64,000 nucleotides of DNA. Source: Pontixanthobacter aestiaquae. Lineage in GTDB: Bacteria; Pseudomonadota; Alphaproteobacteria; Sphingomonadales; Sphingomonadaceae. The notes beneath the pieces are model-generated. The model saw only the letters and a list, made by a program, of their open reading frames with translations, was not told where the DNA came from and did not search any database. A program made the position numbers and the translations under genes. Below are positions 25,064 to 34,044 of this stretch, piece by piece. The stretch spans positions 682,001-746,000 of the forward strand of contig NZ_WTYZ01000001.1 of the NCBI RefSeq assembly GCF_009827455.1. Reading direction: 5' to 3'. Position 1 is the stretch's first letter; each line of letters starts with the position of its first letter.

Positions 25064-25801
25064 ATGAAGCGGTTGGTCGTCATGGCGGCGGCGTGTTTTG
25101 GTATGGGCGTTCCTGCTGCCGCTACGCCGCCCGATGTCATCACCATTGAAGACCGTCTGTTCGGGATCAGCGCTACCCATGCGTTCCTCTTGCGGGAGGC
25201 GTCGGACAATTTGGGGTCGCACTATTCGGATCGGCGAGAGACCTTCCTGGTTGCGATTAACCTGACGACTGAGGAAGAAGAACTATGGCCCGTCTATCGC
25301 GCCACGCGCTCCACCGATTTCGGTGACAGTGGTGCCGACGACACGCCGGTGATCGAAGTGGATCCGCGCGCCGGGATGATTGATCCTTATGCGGTACTGG
25401 AAGAGCGCGGCGGTATGCCCTTGAGCGAGAGGGCTGGAGAAAGCTTTGCCGACCTTATCGACAATGGCCGGTCCATCACAATCACCCGTTCCGATGGTTC
25501 GAAATTTATACGCGACAAGGCGAACGCTTTCGGGCGGCTGCAAGCGTCCACTTCGGCGCTGGCGGAGCGTGTCGCAAACACACCAAGACTGGGATCGCGG
25601 ACCACGCGCCAGTTTTACGATGCCCGCTCGATTATTGCCGACACCTGCCGCTATTCCGCTCTGCCCGGCTCGCATCGTTTCTACACCGCCGAGCCTGTAC
25701 AACTGGTGCGCATCGCCTGCCATGACGGGGAGGAGATGGAAGTCACCTCGTTGATTCAGGTGGTGAGGGTTGAGGCGCGGCAATCAGCTGAGGCAAAGTA
25801 A
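25064..25801 (+). CDS. Secreted protein of unknown function
   Basis: The 245-residue protein starts MKRLVVMAAACFGMGVPAAAT, a signal peptide with cleavage likely after the AAA stretch. The mature part contains a repeated acidic/aromatic texture (DRLFGISATHAFLLREASDNLGSHYSDRR...ETFLVAINL) and two Cys near the end (DTCRYS, RIACHD). I recognise no domain. An in-frame ATG at 25052 overlaps the hydrolase stop and is an alternative start. Tight spacing suggests co-transcription with the hydrolase. Confidence 0.7.
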   Translation: MKRLVVMAAACFGMGVPAAATPPDVITIEDRLFGISATHAFLLREASDNLGSHYSDRRETFLVAINLTTEEEELWPVYRATRSTDFGDSGADDTPVIEVDPRAGMIDPYAVLEERGGMPLSERAGESFADLIDNGRSITITRSDGSKFIRDKANAFGRLQASTSALAERVANTPRLGSRTTRQFYDARSIIADTCRYSALPGSHRFYTAEPVQLVRIACHDGEEMEVTSLIQVVRVEARQSAEAK

Positions 25802-26459
25802 TACTCTGAGGGTATCTGCGTATCGCCCGGCGCTAAGCCTTCGGGACGCTCCCGCACGCTCGCCCGCAACTGTGCGATCATGCCGGACCGATCAATGGGC
25901 AATTCGATTCCACTCGCCGTTCAGCATTCACCAGCCCCCAAACCGCTTGCCCATATGATGCAGATTGCGGCCCGCCCGCGAACGAAAATTGCGCATTCCG
26001 ATTCGATTGAATCAAAGGCCTGAAACCAACTTTTCCCGCGAAATATTTTTTCACGGATTCATTTTAGGGCTTGCGTGTTTGGCAACCCTAGGAGTTCCGC
26101 CGCGTCGCTGCGATGCAACAGACTAATACACCCCACATTTTGTGGCAGCCAGCTTGGTTAAATACCATTTACCCTCTTGCGTCTGAGTCCCGCTTGATTC
26201 AGTATCTAGTGGTTCGGTTGCAGGTAACACCTACTAGATCGTGTTGTTTTGGCTGTGTGCGGGGATCATGCAGGTGGGGGACGATTCGGTTGAAAACAGT
26301 GACCTCCCAAAACCGGGCTGTGGGTAGAAGGGGGATAAGTAATTCACCTTTAGTCCTGCAAAAAATGCTAGGTGGGACGCTTCCCGCCGAATCGAACGGA
26401 AGTGGAACATCGGAGCGAGCGCTGCGTTGTTCAAACAGTGAAGACGGGCGGAAAAAATA
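25802..26459. other. Long regulatory intergenic region upstream of nrdA
   Basis: No convincing gene is present in these 658 bases. They hold eight GANTC sites (25906, 26000, 26009, 26056, 26185, 26196, 26283 and 26399), about four times chance expectation, a perfect dyad CCACA-TTT-TGTGG (26133-26145), and an ATCTAGT/ACTAGAT inverted pair near 26205-26240. In alphaproteobacteria nrdA is under cell-cycle and NrdR control. The dyad does not match the common NrdR box closely, so its regulator is open. Confidence 0.6.
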
Positions 26460-28517
26460 ATGGAATTTAGAACTGGGGACGACGCGGCCATGGGCTTGGA
26501 AGATAACGCAGAAGCAACTCTCACCCGTGAAAACAGCGCGCCCGCAAAAACAAAAACGCCTGAACAGGCGGAATCGAAAGCAGCAGTGACAATGGACAAG
26601 ACAGATGCAGGTTCGGAAGAGCTTGTCGCCGAGAAAGCGGGCGAAGCGCTCACCGAAGCGATGAAAGCCGCTGCGGCTCCGGTCGACGATTCCAAGAAGG
26701 TCAATGACCGCCGCTTTACCATCGTGCAAGATGAAAGCCGCGACGCGCTGCTGACCGAATTCGGTAAAGAAACGCTGATCGACCGCTATTTGCTTCCCGG
26801 CGAAAGTTTCCAGGATCTGTTCGCGCGTGTGGCCGATGCCTACGCCGATGATCAGGAGCACGCCCAGCGCCTTTATGATTATATCAGCCGTCTGTGGTTT
26901 ATGCCCGCTACGCCTGTCCTGTCGAATGGCGGCACATCGCGCGGCCTGCCGATCTCTTGCTACTTGAACTCGGTATCCGACAGCCTCGACGGCATTGTCG
27001 GCACATGGAATGAGAATGTCTGGCTCGCCTCCAAAGGTGGCGGCATCGGTACGTATTGGGGCAATGTCCGCGGTATTGGCGAGCCGGTTGGCCTGAACGG
27101 TAAAACCAGCGGTATCATCCCGTTCGTCCGCGTGATGGACTCTCTGACGCTGGCAATTTCGCAAGGCTCGCTGCGGCGCGGCTCGGCGGCGTGCTACCTT
27201 GATGTCTCGCACCCCGAGATTGAGGAATTCCTCGAAATCCGTAAGCCTTCGGGCGATTTCAACCGCAAAGCGCTCAATTTGCACCACGGCGTGCTGCTGA
27301 CCGACAAATTCATGGAAGCCGTCCGTGCGGGCGAGAAGTTTGAACTGCTCTCTCCAAAAACCGGCGAAGTGCGCGGTGAAGTTGATGCGCGTTCGCTGTT
27401 CCAGAAGCTGGTCGAAACTCGCCTCGCAACGGGTGAGCCCTACATCGTGTTCAACGACACGGTGAACCGGATGATGCCCAAGCACCACCGCGATCTCGGC
27501 CTCAAAGTGTCTACATCAAACCTGTGCAGCGAAATTACGCTGCCAACGGGTATTGATCACCTTGGCAATGATCGCACTGCGGTCTGCTGCCTGTCCTCGC
27601 TCAACCTTGAAAGATGGGATGAGTGGAATGGTGAGAAGGACTTCATCGAAGACGTGATGCGGATGCTCGATAATGTCCTGCAGGATTATATCGACCGCGC
27701 GCCCGAAGAAATGGCCCGCGCCAAATATTCGGCCATGCGTGAGCGCTCGGTCGGTCTGGGCGTAATGGGCTTCCACTCTTTCCTCCAACAGAAGCAACTG
27801 CCGCTGGAAGGCTCCATGGCGAAAGTCTGGAATCTCAAAATGTTCAAGCACATCAGCGGCAAGGCGGAAGAGGCCAGCATGATGCTCGCCAAGGAACGAG
27901 GCCCTTGTCCCGATGCGGAAGAGATGGGCGCGATGGAGCGTTTCAGCTGCAAAATGGCGATTGCGCCAACCGCATCGATCTCGATCATTTGCGGCGGCAC
28001 CAGCGCCTGCATCGAACCGATCCCTGCCAATATTTACACGCACAAAACGCTTTCGGGCAGCTTCATTGTGAAGAACCCGTATCTGGAAAAAGTGCTGCGC
28101 GAGAAGAGCAAGGACTCCACCAATGTGTGGAACTCGATCCTCGAAAATGGCGGCAGCGTTCAACATCTCGACTTCCTCAGCGACGAAGAAAAAGCGATCT
28201 TCAAGACCAGCTTCGAAGTCGATCAGCGTTACCTGCTCGAATATGCCGCCGACCGTGCGCCGTTCATCGATCAGGCGCAGAGCCTCAACCTGTTTATCCC
28301 GGCTGACGTCGATAAGTGGGACTTGATGATGCTGCACTTCCAGGCATGGGAAAAAGGCATCAAGTCGCTCTATTATCTCCGCTCCAAATCGATCCAGCGC
28401 GCCGGTTTTGCCGGCGGTGTAGAAGCGGATAACACCGCTGTCGCACCAGAGATCGCGCTCAAAGCCGAACTTGGCGAACAGCAGACCGATTACGAGGAAT
28501 GCCTGAGCTGCCAGTAA
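26460..28517 (+). CDS. nrdA: Class I ribonucleotide reductase alpha subunit
   Basis: NrdA reduces ribonucleoside diphosphates to deoxyribonucleotides together with NrdB. The 685-residue product has the active-site set: Cys167 in LPISCYLNS, the N-x-C-x-E triad in TSNLCSEI, the partner Cys in AVCCLSSLNL, the radical-transfer Tyr pair in SLYYLRSKS, and the C-terminal shuttle CLSC. Residues 1-85 are low-complexity Ala/Lys/Glu. The N-terminal ATP-cone regulatory domain of typical NrdA is missing, so dATP overall-activity control may be absent. GCGGAA lies before ATG 26460. nrdB lies 2.3 kb downstream, not adjacent. Confidence 0.97.
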   Translation: MEFRTGDDAAMGLEDNAEATLTRENSAPAKTKTPEQAESKAAVTMDKTDAGSEELVAEKAGEALTEAMKAAAAPVDDSKKVNDRRFTIVQDESRDALLTEFGKETLIDRYLLPGESFQDLFARVADAYADDQEHAQRLYDYISRLWFMPATPVLSNGGTSRGLPISCYLNSVSDSLDGIVGTWNENVWLASKGGGIGTYWGNVRGIGEPVGLNGKTSGIIPFVRVMDSLTLAISQGSLRRGSAACYLDVSHPEIEEFLEIRKPSGDFNRKALNLHHGVLLTDKFMEAVRAGEKFELLSPKTGEVRGEVDARSLFQKLVETRLATGEPYIVFNDTVNRMMPKHHRDLGLKVSTSNLCSEITLPTGIDHLGNDRTAVCCLSSLNLERWDEWNGEKDFIEDVMRMLDNVLQDYIDRAPEEMARAKYSAMRERSVGLGVMGFHSFLQQKQLPLEGSMAKVWNLKMFKHISGKAEEASMMLAKERGPCPDAEEMGAMERFSCKMAIAPTASISIICGGTSACIEPIPANIYTHKTLSGSFIVKNPYLEKVLREKSKDSTNVWNSILENGGSVQHLDFLSDEEKAIFKTSFEVDQRYLLEYAADRAPFIDQAQSLNLFIPADVDKWDLMMLHFQAWEKGIKSLYYLRSKSIQRAGFAGGVEADNTAVAPEIALKAELGEQQTDYEECLSCQ

Positions 28518-28557
28518 TGTGCTGCCAGTGAGCCAACATCAGTAACAGAGGCATCCT

Positions 28558-28737
28558 ATGACTATCCTAAGCGGCTTGTTTGTATTGCTGGCAATCACTT
28601 TCGCGTCGATCGCCGTGGCATTCTTCCGGATGCCGCAATTGGTTGATCCAAAGCTGGGACGTGCGACGGCAATCCTGTTCATCGTTGCAGCGGCTTTGTT
28701 TGTGCTGATCGGCTTCATCGGGTTTGGCGGCGGCTGA
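28558..28737 (+). CDS. Small two-helix membrane protein
   Basis: The 59-residue frame starts MTILSGLFVLLAITFA and has a polar turn (FRMPQLVDPKLGRAT), then a second hydrophobic helix and a Gly-rich end (GFGGG). AGAGG lies before the ATG. It is 40 bases after nrdA on the same strand and may share its transcript. No family is recognised. Confidence 0.65.
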   Translation: MTILSGLFVLLAITFASIAVAFFRMPQLVDPKLGRATAILFIVAAALFVLIGFIGFGGG

Positions 28738-28844
28738 TCTGCGAGAACAATTGCCAAGAGGGGCACACACCGCTTGGCAGCACAGCATTCTTCATGTCTA
28801 AGAGCCATCGCTAGTCATTCAGCGCTAGGCGGGGGAGCTTACGC

Positions 28845-30203
28845 GTGATCGGAATTCTTGGACTATTTCTGGGTATGGGCCTGCTGATCTGGCTGGCTCT
28901 GCGCGATGTGAACATCATCTTCGCGTCGGTCATCTGTGCGCTGATCGTCATTGCGACGAACGGGCTGCCTTTTGCCGACAGCATCAACCAGACATTTCTG
29001 TTCGGCGATCTGGGTGCCTTCACCTTTGCCGGGCGCTTCTTCTTGCTGTTTGCAGCGGGGGCGATGTTCGGGAAGATCATGAGCGAGAGCCACGCCGCGA
29101 CCAGCATCGCGATGGCGCTGGTCAATGCGCTGGGCGCGCAGCGGGCGCTGTGGATCACGGTACTGTCCGGAGCGCTCCTTACCTATGGCGGGGTGGTCGT
29201 GTTCGTGGTGATCTTCGCGATGTATCCGCTGGGCCTGCGGCTCTTCCAGGCGGCCGATTTGCCCAAGCGCCTGTTCTGCGGCGCGATTGCGCTGGGGGCC
29301 GGGACATTCACTCTGACCGCGCTGCCCGGAACGCCATCGATCCATAATGTTATTCCGACGTTGAAGCTGGGCACCGATCTGTTTGCGGCACCGGTGCTCG
29401 GCATCTTTGGCGGGGCGATGATGTTTATCCTCGGCATGGCCTATCTCGAGCGCGAACGCCGGATCGCCAAGGCCAATGGCGAAGGCTTTGTCGCGGGACC
29501 CAATGACTCGATCCCGAGCATGGAAAGCATTGCCAAGGATGTGCCGCATTGGGGACTTGCGCTGGTTCCGCTCGTGCTCGTGATCGGAACAATCCTCTCG
29601 CCGCGACTGGCGACAATCATGGGCGCGAGCCCGGATACGCCGTGGATTGCCTTTGCCAGCAGTCAGCCGGTCCTGTGGCCTTCGATTGCACTGGCTTTGG
29701 CAAGTGTGGTGGCGGTGCTGATCTTCGCCACTGCGCGCCGCAATGCGATCCGCATGATGGGGATCGGCACGCAGGATGCGATTATCCCGTTGCTCGCCAC
29801 ATCGGCGGTGATTGGTTTTGGCGGAGTGGTTGCGCAGACTGCCGGGTTCGGAGCCTTCACACAGGCGATTGTCGGCGCTGACCTGCCCCCGCTGGTGTCG
29901 ATGTTCGCCGCAGCCAGCACGATTTCGGGCATCACCGGATCGTCTTCGGGTGGACTCCAGATATTTATGGCAACCTTCGCCGATGCCTATCTGGCGCTGG
30001 GCGTTTCGGCGGAGGAGCTGCACCGGTTGGTGGCGATGGCCAGCGGCGGGTTCGACTCGCTACCGCATTGCGGTGCGGTGATCGTGCTGCTGCAAATCAC
30101 CCAGCAAACGCATAAGCAGGCTTATAAAGATATTGGTATCGTGACGGTGATTGTGCCGGTGGTTGCGACCTTGCTAACGCTGGGTCTGGCGATGATATTG
30201 TGA
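28845..30203 (+). CDS. GntP-family organic acid (gluconate-type) permease
   Basis: The 452-residue protein has about twelve hydrophobic helices and the GntP landmarks: an N-terminal IGILGLFLGMGLL helix, FGKIMSESHAA, LPGTPSIHN, and a Ser/Gly-rich GITGSSSGGLQ near residue 365. GntP proteins are proton symporters for gluconate, idonate or glycerate-like acids; the substrate here is not determined. The start is GTG 28845, preceded by GGGGGAG. It sits between nrdA and nrdB, an unusual position for a carbohydrate-acid transporter. Confidence 0.92.
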   Translation: MIGILGLFLGMGLLIWLALRDVNIIFASVICALIVIATNGLPFADSINQTFLFGDLGAFTFAGRFFLLFAAGAMFGKIMSESHAATSIAMALVNALGAQRALWITVLSGALLTYGGVVVFVVIFAMYPLGLRLFQAADLPKRLFCGAIALGAGTFTLTALPGTPSIHNVIPTLKLGTDLFAAPVLGIFGGAMMFILGMAYLERERRIAKANGEGFVAGPNDSIPSMESIAKDVPHWGLALVPLVLVIGTILSPRLATIMGASPDTPWIAFASSQPVLWPSIALALASVVAVLIFATARRNAIRMMGIGTQDAIIPLLATSAVIGFGGVVAQTAGFGAFTQAIVGADLPPLVSMFAAASTISGITGSSSGGLQIFMATFADAYLALGVSAEELHRLVAMASGGFDSLPHCGAVIVLLQITQQTHKQAYKDIGIVTVIVPVVATLLTLGLAMIL

Positions 30204-30220
30204 TGGTGGAGGAAGCAGCG

Positions 30221-30511
30221 ATGGGTAGAGCACTTAAACTTTCGGTTCTCACCGGACTTTCGCTCACATTGGCAGCCTGCGCGTCACAAATCGACGCCGG
30301 CGTTGCGAAAGAAGCAGGATCGCCCGGTTTCTGGTGGGGTCTGTGGCACGGCTTTATCTTCCCGTGGTCCTTTATCGGCTCGCTCTTCAGCCCCGATATC
30401 GCGGTCTATGCCGTCCCCAATCGCGGCGGCTGGTACGATTTCGGGTTTTTCCTCGGTGTCACTGTGCTGGGCGGTGGGTCATTCTTCGGATCGAAGAAAA
30501 GGCGCAGCTAG
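30221..30511 (+). CDS. Conserved small lipoprotein / membrane protein
   Basis: The 96-residue protein has a lipoprotein signal ending LAAC. Its core has WWGLWHGFIFPWSFIGSLF followed by IAVYAVPNRGGWYDFGFFLG, a pattern shared by many small uncharacterised bacterial membrane proteins. ATG 30221 is chosen because GGAGGAAG lies upstream; the GTG at 30200 overlaps the gntP stop. It is probably in the gntP transcription unit. Function unknown. Confidence 0.78.
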   Translation: MGRALKLSVLTGLSLTLAACASQIDAGVAKEAGSPGFWWGLWHGFIFPWSFIGSLFSPDIAVYAVPNRGGWYDFGFFLGVTVLGGGSFFGSKKRRS

Positions 30512-30517
30512 GCCGCC

Positions 30518-30688
30518 ATGATCGAACTTATCTTCCTGACCTGCGCGCTGCTGGCGCTGGCGATCCTCGGCTATGTCTTCTGGGGCGGCGTCGGGCGCAA
30601 GCGCAAGAAAATCGGACGTGAGTTCGGCCTGCTCGCCTATGCCGGCGCGGCCTATGTCGCGTGGTTGCTGTTCGAGAAATTGACCTGA
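30518..30688 (+). CDS. Small membrane protein
   Basis: The 56-residue frame starts MIELIFLTCALLALAILGYVF, followed by a basic patch RKRKKIGR and a second hydrophobic stretch. It lies six bases after the preceding lipoprotein gene. The amphipathic helix-basic-helix layout suggests an inner-membrane protein. There is no recognised family. Confidence 0.62.
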   Translation: MIELIFLTCALLALAILGYVFWGGVGRKRKKIGREFGLLAYAGAAYVAWLLFEKLT

Positions 30689-30849
30689 CCGCCCGCGAAT
30701 CCCCCCAAGCATCCACCGGCACTCTTGCGCGCTTTGCAACGCAAGCAAAATCTCTCCCCAATTTTGCGAAATAAACTTCACTCTTGCACTCGCATTGCGA
30801 GTCTGATTCTGTATGGTTGCATGCTGATCAAAATGTGAAGGACCACAAG

Positions 30850-31920
30850 ATGTCGTTGCTCGAAGCCCGGAAGACCTACAAGCCCTTTGAATATCCATGG
30901 GCCTATGATTTCTGGAAACGCCAGCAGCAAATCCACTGGATGCCGGAAGAAGTGCCATTGGGGGAGGACTGCCGCGACTGGGCGCAGAACCTGACCGATC
31001 ACGAGCGCAATCTGCTTACCCAGATATTCCGCTTCTTCACGCAGGCCGATGTCGAGGTGCAGGATTGCTACCACGACAAATATGGCCGCGTGTTCAAACC
31101 GACCGAGATTAAAATGATGCTCGCCGCGTTTTCCAATATGGAAACGGTCCACATCGCGGCATACTCGCACCTGCTCGACACGATCGGCATGCCCGAAAGC
31201 GAATATGGCATGTTCCTCGAATATGAGGAGATGAAGGCGAAGCATGATTACATGCAGGATTTCGGCGTCGATAATGACGAAGATATCGCCCGCACCCTCG
31301 CCATGTTCGGCGGCTTTACCGAAGGGCTGCAATTGTTCGCCAGCTTCGCGATGCTGATGAACTTCCCGCGCTTCAACAAGATGAAAGGCATGGGCCAAAT
31401 CGTTAGCTGGTCGGTCCGCGATGAAAGCCTCCACTGCGAAGGCATCATCCGCATGTTCCACGCGTTCAATGAAGAGCGCGGCTGCCTGACCAAAGCGGTC
31501 AAGGAAGACATTATCGATTGCTGCCAGAAAGTCGTGCGGCTGGAAGATGCGTTCATCGATCTGGCGTTCGAGGACGGCCCCGTTCCCGGCATGACCGCCA
31601 AGGAAATCAAGAAATACATCCGCTACATCGCTGACTGGCGCCTCAGCCAGCTGGGCCTGCCGGAGATCTACATGGTCGAGGATCACCCCCTCCCATGGCT
31701 CGCTCCGCTGCTCAACGGCGTGGAGCACGCCAACTTCTTCGAAACCCGCGCGACCGAATATTCCAAAGGCGCAACCAAGGGCAATTGGCAAGACGTGTGG
31801 AGCAGCTTCGACAACCGCAAAAAAGCGAAAGCCGGCGACGAGGCGAATGACGAAGCAGTCGATGACGGCCCGGGCTTGTTCGGCGACGGCGAAAGCGGGG
31901 AGCCTGTTGCGGCGGAGTGA
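30850..31920 (+). CDS. nrdB: Class I ribonucleotide reductase beta (R2) subunit
   Basis: NrdB carries the diiron-tyrosyl radical cofactor for NrdA. The 356-residue product has iron ligands Asp67, Glu98 and His101, with the radical Tyr105 in the spacing E-x2-H-x3-Y, then the second E-x2-H in DESLHCEG. ATG 30850 follows AAGGACCACAAG; the longer frame upstream lacks support. The C-terminal tail is acidic and Gly-rich (GLFGDGESGE), where R2 tails bind NrdA. The stop is nine bases before the NACHT gene. Confidence 0.97.
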   Translation: MSLLEARKTYKPFEYPWAYDFWKRQQQIHWMPEEVPLGEDCRDWAQNLTDHERNLLTQIFRFFTQADVEVQDCYHDKYGRVFKPTEIKMMLAAFSNMETVHIAAYSHLLDTIGMPESEYGMFLEYEEMKAKHDYMQDFGVDNDEDIARTLAMFGGFTEGLQLFASFAMLMNFPRFNKMKGMGQIVSWSVRDESLHCEGIIRMFHAFNEERGCLTKAVKEDIIDCCQKVVRLEDAFIDLAFEDGPVPGMTAKEIKKYIRYIADWRLSQLGLPEIYMVEDHPLPWLAPLLNGVEHANFFETRATEYSKGATKGNWQDVWSSFDNRKKAKAGDEANDEAVDDGPGLFGDGESGEPVAAE

Positions 31921-31929
31921 GATTAGGAT

Positions 31930-33789
31930 ATGAATGTCGAGAAATTTGCTGCCGAAGTTCTAGGTCAAGCAACCGAACGCGCAATAAAAGCTGCGGCTAG
32001 CCCGGTTCAAAAAGGTCTTCGTAGAACGCTGCAGCATTTAACCGACGCTTACAGGCCATTCTTATTCAAGACTCACGCTCGAGTTGAATCGATTCGAACA
32101 TTCCTAAGACCGACAGAATCCGTAGATCTGTTGGCTCATTATGTGCCAGTGGACTTAAGAAGCGGGGCACAAGATGTCGAAGTTGACGAGCTCATTGATA
32201 GCCTTGCGCAAGGTGGGCGTTTTGTAGTTTCTGCCTTAGCGGGAAGCGGCAAGAGTGTCTTGATGCGCTACATTGCACTGAGCTTTTTTCATGCGCCAAG
32301 GGGGAGGATTCCTCTCTTCTTCGAGCTTAGAAGCCTGAACGTCGATGGTTCACCATCAATTTTGACTGCAATTCACGAATATTATCGTGGAAACTCATCT
32401 ATCGAATTTTCTGATTTTGAGGCCGCTTTGCGTAGCGGCTATTTTGTCATCATTCTAGATGGGTTTGACGAAATCTCTCCTGAAAAGAGGAATGAGTATG
32501 AACGCGAGATAATTCGACTTGCGAGAGATTTTGACAATCTGCCCATTGTCATTTCTGGACGGCACGATGAGCGCTTTAATTCGTGGGAGGATTTCACTCA
32601 TTTTCAGTTGAAATCTATGACACTCTCTCAAGCCAGAGAGTTAATCAGAAAATCGAACTATGAAAATGAAGTGAAAGAGGTTTTCCTTGAGAGGTTAACT
32701 GAAGATTTTTTTCAGAAGTATCAAAGTTTTCTAGAGAATCCCCTACTTGCAATTATGATGATGCTGACTTTTGAGGGTTATGCGGAAATTCCCGATAGCC
32801 TACACGAATTCTACAGAATAGCTTTCGACACTCTCCTTCGCCGGCACGACGCGATGAAGGGGCAATTCTTACGCGAAAGCCATTCTGGATGTAGTACTGA
32901 ACAATTTAAGCAGATATTTGCCAGTTTTTGTGTTTTGACATACTCTAAATCGGCGTTTTCTTTTGATCGTGATCGGGCAATTTCATATTTGGGAGCTGCA
33001 ATTAAGCAACAGGGAGCTGATGTCAAAGCGGAAGACTTATTGACCGATCTGATTGAGTCGATTTGTCTGTTACAACAAGAAGGTTTCGAAGTTTCGTTCG
33101 TTCATCGTTCATTTCAGGAGTACTTTTGCGCAGTTTTTGTTGCGAATTCGGGGTCTGGCTTCGTCAAACGCTACTTGGATGATACGGATTCTCGCTCATA
33201 TGACAGTGTTTTACCGATGCTTATGGGTATCGCTCAACAAAGGGTTGAGAGTGAATGGTCGGTTGATCGTGTCTCAGAGCTTTGCGATCAGTTTCCCGTT
33301 GATGTGAATGAATCAGAGCTAAACTTACATCTTGCGGGGTATCCGCGTTTTGAGTTCATTTTGACCGAACGTGGTGCGATCCTCATCGAAGTGCATAGGA
33401 CAAAGTTGGCCCGTGATATTCGAATTTTAAGAAGTTTGTATCCTGACTGCGAAGAACAGCACTTCGGGGATGGCGAGGCGCGCGCGTTTGATCCAAACGA
33501 TTGGGAAAAACGGATTACATCTGAACTGTTGGAGTTAGCGGAATCGGGCCACCCCGATCTTACAGAGTTTCCCGATCTTCTTGAGCGCGCTCGGGCTACA
33601 AAAGCGGGCGAACGTCTCAGGTTGGTATTCAATGCAGATCAAACTTCCAAGTCTTTTTATAAGACGGTTTTTGAAACAGGTTTCGGAAATTGGATCCCAT
33701 TCCTGAATGATGTTCAGGAGAAGCAACGTGCACGACAGTCTCGTTCAAACGCGTTTCTCGGAGAAGTATTCGGCCCGTTAGATATCTAG
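31930..33789 (+). CDS. NACHT-domain NTPase, candidate antiphage (bNACHT) protein
   Basis: The 619-residue STAND NTPase has an N-terminal helical region (residues 1-95), a P-loop ALAGSGKS (about 102-109, first Gly replaced by Ala), a NACHT-type Walker B FVIILDGFDEIS (172-183), a sensor-1 ISGRHDE, the winged-helix start LKSMTLSQARELI, and FVHRSFQEYFCA. A C-terminal region of about 200 residues follows, with no effector I can name. Bacterial NACHT proteins are known stand-alone phage-defence factors. Base composition is clearly lower in GC than flanking genes, with rare AT-rich codons, and the gene abuts nrdB with a poorly placed ribosome site. This suggests horizontal transfer. The defence role is inferred. 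Confidence 0.85.
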   Translation: MNVEKFAAEVLGQATERAIKAAASPVQKGLRRTLQHLTDAYRPFLFKTHARVESIRTFLRPTESVDLLAHYVPVDLRSGAQDVEVDELIDSLAQGGRFVVSALAGSGKSVLMRYIALSFFHAPRGRIPLFFELRSLNVDGSPSILTAIHEYYRGNSSIEFSDFEAALRSGYFVIILDGFDEISPEKRNEYEREIIRLARDFDNLPIVISGRHDERFNSWEDFTHFQLKSMTLSQARELIRKSNYENEVKEVFLERLTEDFFQKYQSFLENPLLAIMMMLTFEGYAEIPDSLHEFYRIAFDTLLRRHDAMKGQFLRESHSGCSTEQFKQIFASFCVLTYSKSAFSFDRDRAISYLGAAIKQQGADVKAEDLLTDLIESICLLQQEGFEVSFVHRSFQEYFCAVFVANSGSGFVKRYLDDTDSRSYDSVLPMLMGIAQQRVESEWSVDRVSELCDQFPVDVNESELNLHLAGYPRFEFILTERGAILIEVHRTKLARDIRILRSLYPDCEEQHFGDGEARAFDPNDWEKRITSELLELAESGHPDLTEFPDLLERARATKAGERLRLVFNADQTSKSFYKTVFETGFGNWIPFLNDVQEKQRARQSRSNAFLGEVFGPLDI

Positions 33790-33790
33790 T

Positions 33791-33940
33791 TTAGTTATGT
33801 TTGCCCATCCACCGCCCTTTAGGCACCGCATAGCTATCCACCCGCCGCTCCGGCTTTTCGTGCCAACCCGCATTCACCGCCCATAATTTCGGATAGAAAT
33901 AGAGCTGGCCGAACTCCAGATTATCGCTGGTCCAGCGTAT
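33791..33940 (-). pseudogene. 3' remnant of an unidentified gene
   Basis: The minus strand reads IRWTSDNLEFGQLYFYPKL... and continues in a protein-like frame to a stop at 33793-33791. A stop codon at 33943-33941 cuts it off upstream, and no start codon is available. Composition (Trp, Tyr, Asp, Lys) and codon use look like real coding DNA. Its end lies one base from the NACHT stop. It looks like the tail of a resident gene whose 5' part was lost when the NACHT segment arrived. Confidence 0.6.
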
Positions 33941-34044
33941 CTATTCGTTGAGACTCTCAGGCGCCGCGCGGGACGCATCTGCCTCCTTGCCGCGCTTCGC
34001 TGGCAATGACGGAGTATTAAGATCGTTGGCGGTACACCCAAGCG

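Noticed and set aside
26133..26145. CCACATTTTGTGG palindrome as an NrdR box
   Set aside because: It is an odd-length dyad that does not align well with the 16-base NrdR consensus, so I list it only as an unassigned dyad.
26199..27488. 429-codon minus-strand frame over the nrdA start
   Set aside because: It is antisense to nrdA with its catalytic motifs, and its own protein is not family-like.
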